In this document: positions 55,608 to 64,000 of the stretch, one piece after another
Numbering within the stretch: position 1 is the stretch's first letter
Layout: each line of letters begins with the position of its first letter
NCBI RefSeq assembly: GCF_006228385.1
Contig: NZ_CP039852.1
Location: forward strand, 682,001 to 746,000
DNA from: Salinimonas iocasae
GTDB lineage: Bacteria > Pseudomonadota > Gammaproteobacteria > Enterobacterales > Alteromonadaceae
Reading direction: 5' to 3'
DNA: 64,000 nt
Made by a program: the position numbers and the translations under genes
Notes under the pieces: generated by a model
Seen by the model: only the letters and a program-made list of their open reading frames with translations
What the model was told of the DNA's origin: nothing
Databases searched by the model: none

Positions 55608-57830
55608 ATGACGCAATCTTACGAAAATGATGAATTAGTCTTTCTGGACGAAGATACAAATAATACGCTTCCGGTCAAAAATTATCAGTACTGGAACATA
55701 CTGGTGGTGGATGACGACGAGGAAATCCACACAGTTACACGATTAGCTTTAGCGGATTTGATTGTTAATGATCGCAAGCTGAATTTTTTGCATGCTTACA
55801 CCGCAGAGCAGGCGAAGGATGTGCTGAACGAGTACGGTTCTCAAATTGCTATTATTCTGCTTGATGTCGTGATGGAGACCGATAACGCAGGCCTGAATCT
55901 GGTCAAATTTTTGCGCGAATCACTTTCTTTGCAGGAACCCCGGATTGTACTTCGGACCGGCCAGCCCGGATATGCGCCTGAAGAAACAATTATCAAAGAT
56001 TACGACATTAACGACTATAAAACAAAAACAGAACTCACCCGCAGTAAGCTGGTGACTACGGTTATTGCCTCGCTACGTTCTTACCAGCAAATTCTTACGA
56101 TTAATCAAAGTCGGGTCGGGCTGCAGAAAATCATTGATTCTGCATCTAACTTACTTGAAGAGCATTCCGTAAAATCATTCTGCGAAGGGGTGGTTACGCA
56201 ACTGAGTTCGCTTATTGGTCTTGATGAAGAAGGGCTGGTTTGTGCTAAGGCCGGTTCGATGCTGGACAAGGACAGCGAGGAAATCTTTGTTATCGGGGCA
56301 GCCGGCAATTTTGCCAGGCTGATTAACCAGCCTGTAAGTCAGTTAAACAACCCAGGTATCAGCGAAAATATCGAACGGTGTTTACGCTATAAGCGACATA
56401 TTTTTGAAGATGGCACCTCAGTGCTGTATTTACATCGCGCAGGGTTTGAGGCTGCGGTGTATGTAAATATGGAAAAAGAGTTGAACGAGATAGATCGTCA
56501 GCTACTGGAAGTATTCTTGTCCAGCATTTCGGTGGGCTATGAAAATGTTCACTTATTTCACCAGCTTCGAAATGCCGCGTTTCGCGACTGGCTAACCAGA
56601 CTGCCTAATCGAAATGAGTTGATTAATGTACTGGACCAGCATCGCCCCGAGCATCAGGGAGCCAGTGCTGCATTGATTGATATCAGTCATTTTTCAGATA
56701 TTAACGATGGATTAGGGCAGGAAACCGGAAATTCAGTGCTTCAGGCGGTAGCCAGTCGATTAGAGTCTATGACTACAGACAGAGTCATAAAAGCACGAAT
56801 CGGTGGCGACGTTTTTGCGCTGGTAGGTCCGCCCGATGAAGTCAATCCGGAAAACATCAATCGTATTTTCCAGTCATCTGTTCAGGCGCTGGACCATAGC
56901 ATTCCGCTGAATGTGACTATTGGTATGAGCGAAATTCAGGACGATTGTTTTCATGGTCTGGAAGTTTTAAAGCGAACGAATATCGCATTAAATCGCGCTA
57001 AGCGACACCATACAGAAAACTTTGCTTTTTATGCCCCGGAGATTGAAGAAAGCACCACGACTCAACTTGGTATGATCAGGAAATTGCGCAGCGATTTTGC
57101 TGATACGAAGCTTCAGTTATGGTTTCAGCCCCAAATTGACTTGCGTAGTGGAAGGGTGGCCGGGCTGGAAGGATTGTTACGCTGGCCTGACGGAAAAGGC
57201 GGATATATTCCCCCATCTGAATTCATACCTCTTGCAGAATATTCCGGGCTTATTGTTGATATTGGCAGGTGGGTGCTCGAAGAAGCCTGTCGACGCATTA
57301 GTCAACTGCGTGAAAATGGTTATGAACAGTTAAGGGTTGCGGTAAACATCTCAATTCCACAGTTTCGCGACAGATACTTTGTTGAAAAAGTAAAAACCGC
57401 ACTAGACCGGTATAACTGTCCGTCAGGCAGTCTGGAATTAGAAATTACCGAAAGCGTCGTTATGGATGAACCGCAAATTGTCATAGATGCATTGGCTGCA
57501 CTTAAAGCCCACGGCGTGGCTATTGCAATTGACGATTTCGGAACGGGCTTTTCATCAATGAGTTATTTACAACGTTTGCCGTTAGATCGCTTAAAAGTAG
57601 ACCGTTCGTTTGTCAACGATATCGTACCGGGTAAAAATGCGGTTATTGCTGAGACTATTGTCAGTCTTGGCAACAAATTAGGTTTGGTGACCATCGCTGA
57701 AGGTGTCGAAACCCAGGAGCAGGCTCGCTATATGACCGAGCTGGGGTGTGATGAGGCGCAGGGATATTTATACGCCCGTCCTATGCCTTTTGACGACCTG
57801 ATGCAGTTTTTATCAGGCCGTCAAGGCTAG
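55608..57830 (+). CDS. Response regulator with REC, DUF3369, degenerate GGDEF and EAL domains
   Basis: A protein of about 740 residues. The frame is open 60 bases further up, but the ATG at 55608 follows AAGGA and begins a natural N-terminus. The REC domain (about 28-155) has the acidic pocket DDDEE and phosphoacceptor Asp86 (ILLDVVM). A DUF3369 sensor-like domain follows to about residue 330. The GGDEF domain reads IGGDVFALV, with the glutamate replaced, so diguanylate cyclase activity is probably lost. The EAL domain has EGLLRWP, EITESVVMD, DDFGTGFSSMSYL and VDRSFV, so c-di-GMP phosphodiesterase activity is likely. A paralogue with the same layout lies at the right edge. It ends in a four-base convergent overlap. 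Confidence 0.92.
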   Translation: MTQSYENDELVFLDEDTNNTLPVKNYQYWNILVVDDDEEIHTVTRLALADLIVNDRKLNFLHAYTAEQAKDVLNEYGSQIAIILLDVVMETDNAGLNLVKFLRESLSLQEPRIVLRTGQPGYAPEETIIKDYDINDYKTKTELTRSKLVTTVIASLRSYQQILTINQSRVGLQKIIDSASNLLEEHSVKSFCEGVVTQLSSLIGLDEEGLVCAKAGSMLDKDSEEIFVIGAAGNFARLINQPVSQLNNPGISENIERCLRYKRHIFEDGTSVLYLHRAGFEAAVYVNMEKELNEIDRQLLEVFLSSISVGYENVHLFHQLRNAAFRDWLTRLPNRNELINVLDQHRPEHQGASAALIDISHFSDINDGLGQETGNSVLQAVASRLESMTTDRVIKARIGGDVFALVGPPDEVNPENINRIFQSSVQALDHSIPLNVTIGMSEIQDDCFHGLEVLKRTNIALNRAKRHHTENFAFYAPEIEESTTTQLGMIRKLRSDFADTKLQLWFQPQIDLRSGRVAGLEGLLRWPDGKGGYIPPSEFIPLAEYSGLIVDIGRWVLEEACRRISQLRENGYEQLRVAVNISIPQFRDRYFVEKVKTALDRYNCPSGSLELEITESVVMDEPQIVIDALAALKAHGVAIAIDDFGTGFSSMSYLQRLPLDRLKVDRSFVNDIVPGKNAVIAETIVSLGNKLGLVTIAEGVETQEQARYMTELGCDEAQGYLYARPMPFDDLMQFLSGRQG

Positions 57831-58423
57831 TTTTCGAGCAATGCTTGCACCCGCTGTTGCAGCGCTGGAACAAGCGATGACTCGAACCACGGGTTTTTAC
57901 CTAACCAGCGGTTGTTCCTTCCGGAAGGGTGGGGCGTAATAATGATGCTTTGCGAGGCATGTGCTTCGCTTTGCACCGCCTCCGTAAGCGTTTTATATTT
58001 GGGGCAATAAAATTGCTGGGCGTATCGACCCACAAGTACCGTAAGGGAAGGGTTGATGCGGCTAAGTAGCTGATGATGCCACGCCGGTGCACATTCCTTC
58101 CGGGGAGGCGCATCAGCACCATTTTTATAGCCGGGAAAGCAAAAGCCCATAGGGATAAGTGAGATAAGCTTTTCATTATAAAACGTATTTGTGTCGATAC
58201 CCATCCAGCGGCGTAATCGGTCGCCACTGCGATCATTCCATGGTGTCGCGCTGTCATGGGCGAGAATACCAGGCGCCTGGCCGATAATTACGATTCGGCT
58301 GTGTTCTGATGCCGCTAACACCGGGCGGGGAGCCTGAGGAAGTGCCGCTTCGCAAAGGGTGCAGGCACGAACCCGGTTCATCAGCGCATCGAAACTTTCT
58401 TTTTCATATTTCAAATATTTCAC
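57827..58423 (-). CDS. Uracil-DNA glycosylase-superfamily protein
   Basis: A 198-residue protein of the COG1573-like branch. Motif A is IIGQAPGILAHDSATPWNDRSG and motif B is ITPHPSGRNNRW. A CTLCEAAL segment near the N-terminus has two cysteines, but the complete four-cysteine iron-sulfur set of family 4 enzymes is not seen. DNA-repair activity on uracil is possible. Members of this branch in gammaproteobacteria are poorly studied. Its stop shares the bases CTAG with the convergent EAL gene, and it is divergent from the small exported protein gene. Confidence 0.82.
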   Translation of the reverse strand: MKYLKYEKESFDALMNRVRACTLCEAALPQAPRPVLAASEHSRIVIIGQAPGILAHDSATPWNDRSGDRLRRWMGIDTNTFYNEKLISLIPMGFCFPGYKNGADAPPRKECAPAWHHQLLSRINPSLTVLVGRYAQQFYCPKYKTLTEAVQSEAHASQSIIITPHPSGRNNRWLGKNPWFESSLVPALQQRVQALLEN

Positions 58424-58426
58424 CTG

Positions 58427-58455
58427 CTGTCACAAAGTTGTCATAAAACTATGAT
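58427..58455 (+). promoter_or_regulatory. Candidate Pho box (PhoB site) before the 103-residue protein gene
   Basis: Three 7-base direct repeats spaced 11 bases apart: CTGTCAC, AAAG, TTGTCAT, AAAA, CTATGAT. The period and the CTGTCAT-like units are those of PhoB sites. It is about 80 bases before the ATG and could also act on the divergent gene. Confidence 0.55.
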
Positions 58456-58535
58456 CTTGATTTGATCTCTGGTCGTTTACAGAGTATGCTGTTTCATACA
58501 GTAATAAATAGTTATTACGAAGTCAGGAGATAAAC

Positions 58536-58847
58536 ATGCGTAAATCATTATTAGGTCTAGCACTGCTTACAACAACAGGCATTGCGCATGCGGAATCCAA
58601 CGAAAATCAGCTTTTTGATTGCATGGACCGTACGACGTTTGAAGTAAATAGCGAGTGTATGTCCAATCAGATCACCAGCAACATTCGCTTCAAAGAAGCC
58701 GAGCAAAAAGTTGTGAACATGGCGAGCGAGTCTCGTGGTGATTACGCTATTGCTACGATGACATTCGATCCGCGTAAAATGCAGATCGATATTGTTGCAC
58801 ATCGCGACGCACTTCAGGCAATGAATCGCGTTTCGACAAAAAACTAA
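58536..58847 (+). CDS. Small exported protein, unknown function
   Basis: A 103-residue protein with signal peptide (SLLGLALLTTTGIAHA) and two cysteines (FDCMDRTTFEVNSECMSN) that may pair in the periplasm. A mixed helix/strand segment (YAIATMTFDPRKMQIDIVAHRDAL) follows. AGGAGA precedes the ATG. It is a single-gene unit with its own terminator. No family is recognised. The Pho-box-like repeat upstream would make it phosphate-starvation responsive, if real. Confidence 0.8.
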   Translation: MRKSLLGLALLTTTGIAHAESNENQLFDCMDRTTFEVNSECMSNQITSNIRFKEAEQKVVNMASESRGDYAIATMTFDPRKMQIDIVAHRDALQAMNRVSTKN

Positions 58848-58861
58848 TTTTTCCGCATTAC

Positions 58862-58891
58862 GAAAAAACCGGTCAGTTGACCGGTTTTTTT
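58862..58891. terminator. Rho-independent terminator shared with sthA
   Basis: Hairpin AAACCGGTCA / TGACCGGTTT around GT, with A and T tracts on both sides, between the convergent small-protein and sthA genes. Confidence 0.92.
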
Positions 58892-58907
58892 GTGTCTGAA
58901 TTCCGGA

Positions 58908-60338
58908 TTAAAAAATCCGGTTAAGCCCGTTCAGTGCAGCCACCCGATAAGCTTCTGCCATAGTTGGGTAGTTAAACGTGGTGTTCACAAAGTAATCCAG
59001 GGTGTTGCCATCACCTTTCTGCTGCATGATAGCCTGACCGATGTGCACAATTTCTGATGCACGCTCACCAAAACAGTGTATACCGAGAATCTTTTTCGTT
59101 TCCCGATGGAATAGAATTTTCAGGCTTCCTACTGTAGTCGATGCAATTTGCGCTCGGGCCAGATGTTTAAATTGTGCGCGGCCTACTTCGTAAGGTACTT
59201 TCTGCTCAGTCAGCTCCTGCTCAGTTTTCCCTACTGAACTTATCTCAGGGATTGTGTAGATTCCGGTGGGGATATCTTCTACCAACCCGGTATTCGCCTT
59301 ACCTTCAAGCATTGCTTCTGCCGCAAAGCGACCCTGGTTATAAGCTGCTGATGCGAGACTTGGATAACCGATAACGTCACCTACGGCAAAAATGTTGTCT
59401 ACATCAGTCTGATAGTTTTCATTAACATTCAGCTGCCCGCGACTGTTCGCTTTTATACCTACGGCATCCAGGTTCAGCAAATCAGTATTGCCGGTGCGCC
59501 CGTTGGCAAATAACAGGCAGTCGGCACGCATACGTTTGCCTGATTCAAGATTCAGTATAACGCTGTCTTCTTTGCCTTCGACGGACTTGTAGGTTTCGTT
59601 GTTACGAATGACCACGCCGTTGTTCCATAAGTGATAACTCAGTGCATCAGAGATTTCGGCATCAAGGAAAGATAACAGTCGGTCCCGCATATTAACTAAA
59701 TCAACTTTCACACCCATACCCCGAAAGATACTGGCATACTCTGAGCCAACAACACCCGCACCATAGATAATGATAGAGCGTGGCTGATGCTTAAGTGAAA
59801 GGATACTGTCAGAATTGTAGATTCGTGGATGGTCAAAATCGATATCACTGGGGCAATAAGGTCGTGAGCCTGTGGCGAGTAACACCTGCGCTGTGGTTAA
59901 GCGCTCCTCAGAACCATCGTTGTTAGCAATCTTCAAGGTATTTTTATCCTCGAAGCTGGCTACCCCATAAAACAAGTCAACGCGATTCCGGTCATAGAAT
60001 GAAGAGCGCAATTTGGTCTGGCTTTGAATCACCCCGCTGGCATGCCGCATAATATCTTCAAACTTAACCTGTTGATTAAGATTATTCTCTGAAAATAATG
60101 GCGTGTTGTTGTATTCAATAAGCCGGCTGACGGAGTGACGCAGCGCCTTAGATGGAATGGTTCCCCAGTGTGTACAGCCACCGCCTACAGATTTATAGCG
60201 TTCTACTACGGCGACGCGTTTGCCAGCCTTGGCAAGCTGCATCGCGGCACCCTCACCACCGGGGCCTGTGCCAATAACGACCGCATCGTAATTAAAGCTG
60301 GTTGGCTTCTTTTTGGTACTGGCTGCTTTTTTTGTCAT
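58908..60338 (-). CDS. sthA: Soluble pyridine nucleotide transhydrogenase
   Basis: A flavoprotein of about 476 residues that reoxidises NADPH with NAD+ in the cytosol. The FAD motif is [27 protein letters not shown]. The segment [21 protein letters not shown] shows the SthA hallmark: the second cysteine of the disulfide reductase pair is replaced by threonine. The NAD(P) motif [29 protein letters not shown] and the C-terminal dimer domain ([22 protein letters not shown]) are present. A GTG three codons earlier is possible, but the ATG at 60338 has the better ribosome site. Confidence 0.95.
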   Translation of the reverse strand: MTKKAASTKKKPTSFNYDAVVIGTGPGGEGAAMQLAKAGKRVAVVERYKSVGGGCTHWGTIPSKALRHSVSRLIEYNNTPLFSENNLNQQVKFEDIMRHASGVIQSQTKLRSSFYDRNRVDLFYGVASFEDKNTLKIANNDGSEERLTTAQVLLATGSRPYCPSDIDFDHPRIYNSDSILSLKHQPRSIIIYGAGVVGSEYASIFRGMGVKVDLVNMRDRLLSFLDAEISDALSYHLWNNGVVIRNNETYKSVEGKEDSVILNLESGKRMRADCLLFANGRTGNTDLLNLDAVGIKANSRGQLNVNENYQTDVDNIFAVGDVIGYPSLASAAYNQGRFAAEAMLEGKANTGLVEDIPTGIYTIPEISSVGKTEQELTEQKVPYEVGRAQFKHLARAQIASTTVGSLKILFHRETKKILGIHCFGERASEIVHIGQAIMQQKGDGNTLDYFVNTTFNYPTMAEAYRVAALNGLNRIF

Positions 60339-60395
60339 ACCACTCACTCTTTTATTAACGTTACTGCTTGATTTACGCGCTACAGTATCGCCAGA

Positions 60396-62264
60396 TCAAC
60401 TATTTACCGAGCGCTGCGAGCCATCTTTTGCTTCTTTGACTCTGGTGGCCAGGTTCAGCGTAAAGACGGTGCCACCCCCGTCGGCGGCCGCAACATGAAT
60501 TTGCCCCTCCAGCACCTGCGTGACCCATTGATGTATCAGGTGAAGACCGAGACCTGAGTTTCCTTTATGCCGACCTGATGTAACAAAGGGGTCAAACAAC
60601 GTATCTGCAACGGAGGGATCTATGCCATTTCCATCATCTTTAATACTGATTATTACGCGGTCGTCCTGCCTGTTCGCACTGATAGTAATAATGCCGTGTT
60701 GTCCCGGTGAAAATGCATGGGTCAGACTATTGTTTATCAGATTTTGCAAAACCTGCGACACGATACCCGGGTAACTGGTCAGATAAATGCTTTTGGGTAT
60801 GTCCAGTTTTAACTCAACAGGGGAGTTCTTCAACTGTGGGCCCATCGCATTGATGATATCGCTGGCATTCTGAAGTAAGTTAAAATGCGTAATATGTTCA
60901 CTGCTTCTGTCTACAGATAATCTTTTAAAACGCTTAATTAGCTGGCTGGCGCGCTGTAGGTTACTCAATGCCAGTTGTATCGATGTATCACTTTGCTGAA
61001 GAAAATCATCCAGTGCAGATTTACGTAAACCTGACTCAATTTGTTTCTTTAAATCATGCAATCTGCTTTGCTGACTGCTTACTGACATAATAACAGCGCC
61101 CAGTGGCGTGTTGAGTTCATGTGCCACACCGGAAACCAACATACCCAGCGAGGCCATTTTTTCTATCTCTACTAACTCTTCGCGAAGCTGCTCTTGGAGT
61201 GCCAGCGCTTGCTGCAATTCGGCCTTTTCATGCTTTAGCCTGGTTCCTAACATTTTGATTCGGTAAGACGTAATCAGTTCACGGTACAGTGCAATGGCCC
61301 CTATGAGCAAGATAATCGCAGCGGTGATAGAAGCGGGAATCAGCGCCTGTCGGCGAAGTTCGAGATAAAAAGATGCTGGGGTTTCCGCGATAAAGAATAA
61401 AGTCTGCGTGCGTTGGGCATCTTCACTTAAGTGAATCGCAAGCTTGCTAATACTAAAAATACGCAAATCCTTCGCAACAAACATTGAGACCGCATTATTT
61501 GACGCAAGACGTGCCCATGCGTCTTCTATATCAACGCCAGGTCCGCCGACCTTGCCCGACCAGAGTTTTTGCAATTCAGGATGAAGCACCCATTGTGGGG
61601 TATCATCAGCCATAAGTAAGATGGAATTCGGCGACGACAAGCTTTTAAGGAAAATCATCAGTTCGGTTTGCCGGAAATTTACTATCAGAAAACCCTCACC
61701 CATTGGATGAGTAGGCGCCGTATGAAGCATCGCCCGAATTGTCGGTTCGTACGGTATTACAACCTGACCATTTTCTTTGTTCAGCGTCATCCTGGACAAT
61801 AACAGTGTGCCAGGCAAACTTTGCTGGATTGCTTTTACATAGGGGCGGTGTGACTTGTTCTGTAGTTTTTCCTTATCGACCAGGTCAAACGAAAATCCTG
61901 AAAAGTTTATGCGTATTTGTTCCTGGCCATCCAGATCTAACCAACGTAATTGCGATACATTCTCGAGTGTTGAGCCCACGCGGCGAAAAACACTAGAAGC
62001 AGCCCGGGATGGCTTTTCGTTAAGCAAATCCTGAATGTGAGTATCAAGTAATCGCGTACTGTTCCTAATATCACCTAATTGGCGATTGAATTCGCTGTTG
62101 CCCAACGACAGTAAATTAAGGTGTTCGTTATTAAGAGATGTAATGGCGGAACTTATTCTTCTTTCAAACTGAAAAAGACCCGCCAGTAGTGCTAACAACA
62201 AGATGGTAGCTACCCACCACCAAATCTGTGGATGAGAGGCCAGTAGTCGCTTAACGCTATGCAT
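60396..62264 (-). CDS. Membrane sensor histidine kinase
   Basis: A 622-residue kinase. A transmembrane helix at about residues 14-33 and a second at about 308-328 (PASITAAIILLIGAIALY) enclose a periplasmic sensor domain of about 270 residues, probably of the CACHE type. A cytosolic coiled coil leads to the HisKA domain with phospho-acceptor His382 (SGVAHELNTPLGAVI). The HATPase domain has LQNLINNSLTHAF (N box), IKDDGNGIDP (G1) and HKGNSGLGLHL (G2). It starts nine bases after the EAL gene upstream, so kinase and c-di-GMP regulator form a two-component pair. Confidence 0.93.
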   Translation of the reverse strand: MHSVKRLLASHPQIWWWVATILLLALLAGLFQFERRISSAITSLNNEHLNLLSLGNSEFNRQLGDIRNSTRLLDTHIQDLLNEKPSRAASSVFRRVGSTLENVSQLRWLDLDGQEQIRINFSGFSFDLVDKEKLQNKSHRPYVKAIQQSLPGTLLLSRMTLNKENGQVVIPYEPTIRAMLHTAPTHPMGEGFLIVNFRQTELMIFLKSLSSPNSILLMADDTPQWVLHPELQKLWSGKVGGPGVDIEDAWARLASNNAVSMFVAKDLRIFSISKLAIHLSEDAQRTQTLFFIAETPASFYLELRRQALIPASITAAIILLIGAIALYRELITSYRIKMLGTRLKHEKAELQQALALQEQLREELVEIEKMASLGMLVSGVAHELNTPLGAVIMSVSSQQSRLHDLKKQIESGLRKSALDDFLQQSDTSIQLALSNLQRASQLIKRFKRLSVDRSSEHITHFNLLQNASDIINAMGPQLKNSPVELKLDIPKSIYLTSYPGIVSQVLQNLINNSLTHAFSPGQHGIITISANRQDDRVIISIKDDGNGIDPSVADTLFDPFVTSGRHKGNSGLGLHLIHQWVTQVLEGQIHVAAADGGGTVFTLNLATRVKEAKDGSQRSVNS

Positions 62265-62273
62265 TCGTATTGG

Positions 62274-64000
62274 CTAGTGATGTCGTTGGTTTTGCAGATT
62301 TGAAATTAGCTCTGTCAAAGGCATAGGTTCGGAAAACAAATATCCCTGTGCGCAGTGATAACCATTTTCTAACAGTACATCACGCTGCTGCTCATTCTCT
62401 ACGCCTTCTGCGATAATGTCAGTGTTAAATTCATCACTTAGCTTTTTAATCATTCGGATAACCGCTAACGCATTTTCAGGTTCATCACCAGTTAGCTGTT
62501 TTACGAATGTTTGGTCAACTTTCAGCGTATGGGCAGAAAGCTTGGAAATATGTGCAAGAGAGGAATATCCGGTACCAAAATCATCAATACTCACCTTCAC
62601 ACCGCTGTCTGCAATAACTTTTAATACATCCATCACAATCGTGTAATTTTCCATCGCCTGCGTTTCTGTAATTTCTATCTCCAGCAGGCCCGGGTCGATG
62701 GTTTTTTCACTCAGTAAAACTTTAAACGCTTCCATAAATAACGGGGTATCGAAATCACGACTGGATACATTGAATGAAACAGGGATACCGATATCACTGG
62801 CGACCAGCGTTTTTATGTCTTTAAACACTTGTTGCATGACAAACAAATCAATTTTATTTACCAGGCCTGACGTCTCCGCTACGGGAATGAAAATAGCTGG
62901 TGACAGGTCTCCTCTAAATGGGTGCTGCCAGCGCAATAAGGCCTCGGCGCCGACGATTTTACCTGTTCTTAAATCATGTTTCGGTTGATATTTAAGTTTC
63001 AGGCCTGACTTTTCGTTCAACGCGCAGTGAAGTTCCTTTAATAAAAGATAGCGTGCACTCAATTCTTCCCGCAGGGTAGGCGAATAGTACTGAAGCGCTG
63101 AACCGGCATGGTGACCCGCATGTAGTGTTGCCTCTGCCAGACGTATCGCTCTGTCGGGCTCTTCGTCATCCAGGTCAGCCACATCCAGCACCGCAATAAA
63201 ACATTCAGATTTGTGTGTTATTCCCTCTAGCTCCAGCGATAATTCGGTGGCATGTTCAAGTTGCACCGTATCGGGCAAGTTAGAACGATGCATAAGAAAG
63301 GCAAATGTATCGTCCTCCAGGCGGGCTACAGCAAAGTGGGGAGATAACCTCTGCCGTAGCTGCTCTAATGCCTGCCTTAACATGCCAAGGGCATAGTCAG
63401 CGCCCAGTAGAATTTCGCAAGTGTAAAAGTCATCGACTTTTACCAGAACCATTATAGTTTCGTTACGATCAAACGTAGAAGAGTTCTGGAATTGTCTTTG
63501 CAGCCAATTACGGTTTGCAACATTTAGATCTGAATCGAAAAAGGCCAGCGACGATAGCTTGTCCATTAGCGCTATGTTCATAAAGCCGTTACTGACATTT
63601 TCGCTAAAAACCATCAACAGCGAAATGTGGCTGGATAATAACTTTTGAGGGGATTTAACTAAAAACAGATAATGGTTGTCGTTAACATCCTGCGTAGTGA
63701 AGTACAGTGCCGACCAGCTACCATCAAACTTGTGTTCATTCGCGGTGACGGCCTCACTGAATAACGAATGAATTGCACTTTTCTCACTGGGGTAATGTTC
63801 CAGCAAGTCTTTAACAGAGCGTTGCTGATGACGCGCGAAGTCACCGGTGGCCGCTACAATCGTGCTGTCTTCAGGTAATTGTTGCGCGTTGCGATAAGCG
63901 CACGCTACGCCACCGCTGTCCGGCACGCCGATGATACGCGAAATTTCAGCCAGTACCGTTTTCGTAAATCCATCAATATTGTGGCGGGAGGTAATTGCCT
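62274..64000 (-). CDS. DUF3369-GGDEF-EAL regulator, 5' part outside the window
   Basis: The frame is open to the window edge, so the true start lies outside. The visible 575 residues begin inside a DUF3369-like domain (RHNIDGFTKTVLAEISRIIG, comparable to the SVKSFCEGVVTQLSSLIG segment of the protein at 55608-57830). This predicts a REC domain beyond the edge. The GGDEF region is degenerate (LEDDTFAFL), so it is not a cyclase. The EAL domain looks complete: GAEALLRWQHP, EITETQAMEN, IDDFGTGYSSLAH, KVDQTFVKQL and IAEGVENEQQ, which indicates c-di-GMP hydrolysis. It is followed at nine bases by the histidine kinase gene, its probable partner. Confidence 0.9.
   Translation of the reverse strand, partial: AITSRHNIDGFTKTVLAEISRIIGVPDSGGVACAYRNAQQLPEDSTIVAATGDFARHQQRSVKDLLEHYPSEKSAIHSLFSEAVTANEHKFDGSWSALYFTTQDVNDNHYLFLVKSPQKLLSSHISLLMVFSENVSNGFMNIALMDKLSSLAFFDSDLNVANRNWLQRQFQNSSTFDRNETIMVLVKVDDFYTCEILLGADYALGMLRQALEQLRQRLSPHFAVARLEDDTFAFLMHRSNLPDTVQLEHATELSLELEGITHKSECFIAVLDVADLDDEEPDRAIRLAEATLHAGHHAGSALQYYSPTLREELSARYLLLKELHCALNEKSGLKLKYQPKHDLRTGKIVGAEALLRWQHPFRGDLSPAIFIPVAETSGLVNKIDLFVMQQVFKDIKTLVASDIGIPVSFNVSSRDFDTPLFMEAFKVLLSEKTIDPGLLEIEITETQAMENYTIVMDVLKVIADSGVKVSIDDFGTGYSSLAHISKLSAHTLKVDQTFVKQLTGDEPENALAVIRMIKKLSDEFNTDIIAEGVENEQQRDVLLENGYHCAQGYLFSEPMPLTELISNLQNQRHH

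Noticed and set aside
55608..57830. GGDEF domain of the response regulator considered as an active diguanylate cyclase
   Set aside because: The signature reads GGDVF, which lacks the conserved glutamate, while the EAL motifs are intact. Phosphodiesterase activity is favoured.

Overview
The window looks like chromosome of a marine gammaproteobacterium of the Alteromonadales, most likely Alteromonas or a close relative. The evidence is a cysJIH operon, SthA, DusA, a pspA-pspC-DUF2333 cluster, large carbohydrate-type TonB receptors, a PEP-CTERM protein and REC-DUF3369-GGDEF-EAL regulators. This is inferred from gene content, not from a marker tree. No tRNA, rRNA, insertion sequence, CRISPR array or prophage was seen.

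Layout. (1) 1-2612, minus: three envelope genes in one operon that runs off the left edge. (2) 3008-14092: sugar metabolism, with transketolase, transaldolase (minus), araB-araD-araA, a HAD phosphatase, an exported aldose 1-epimerase and a lipoprotein GH43 arabinosidase with a lectin tail. (3) 14272-21276, minus: a block with two Zur-box-like palindromes, holding a TonB receptor, an exported M14 (AstE/ASPA) metallohydrolase, two ABC-2/DUF3526 permeases and an ATPase. This is a candidate zinc/zincophore system and the least conventional part of the window. (4) 21511-22176: a PEP-CTERM protein that lacks a recognisable signal peptide. (5) 22339-45150: an arabinan / arabinose-rich pectin or arabinogalactan locus. 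It holds GH51, three GH43 enzymes, GH127/GH146, a TonB receptor, GPH and SSS symporters, a FadR-type GntR regulator, a sugar dehydrogenase, a lactonase, a TauE-type exporter and a 1072-residue DUF4861-GH105-BNR fusion. (6) 45302-54558: housekeeping and stress genes, with dusA, a Psp cluster with two sigma-54-like promoters, an outer-membrane protein and cysJIH. (7) 54563-64000: c-di-GMP signalling, a uracil-DNA glycosylase-family protein, a small exported protein behind a Pho-box-like repeat, sthA, a histidine kinase and a partial EAL protein.

How the genes fit together. Endo-arabinanase (33590-34612) and exo-acting GH43, GH51 and GH127/146 enzymes would cut alpha- and beta-linked L-arabinofuranose chains. 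The TonB receptor would bring oligosaccharides into the periplasm, and the GPH and SSS symporters would bring products into the cytoplasm. AraA-AraB-AraD would convert L-arabinose to D-xylulose 5-phosphate, which transketolase and transaldolase use. A parallel dehydrogenase-lactonase pair could make L-arabinonate. A palindrome of the form TGTA-N-TACA, the operator type expected for FadR-family GntR repressors, recurs in front of many of these genes. It suggests that the regulator at 37694-38404 controls the whole locus, including transketolase.

Domain assignments come from reading motifs by eye. Substrates of receptors, transporters and glycosidases are inferred from family and context.
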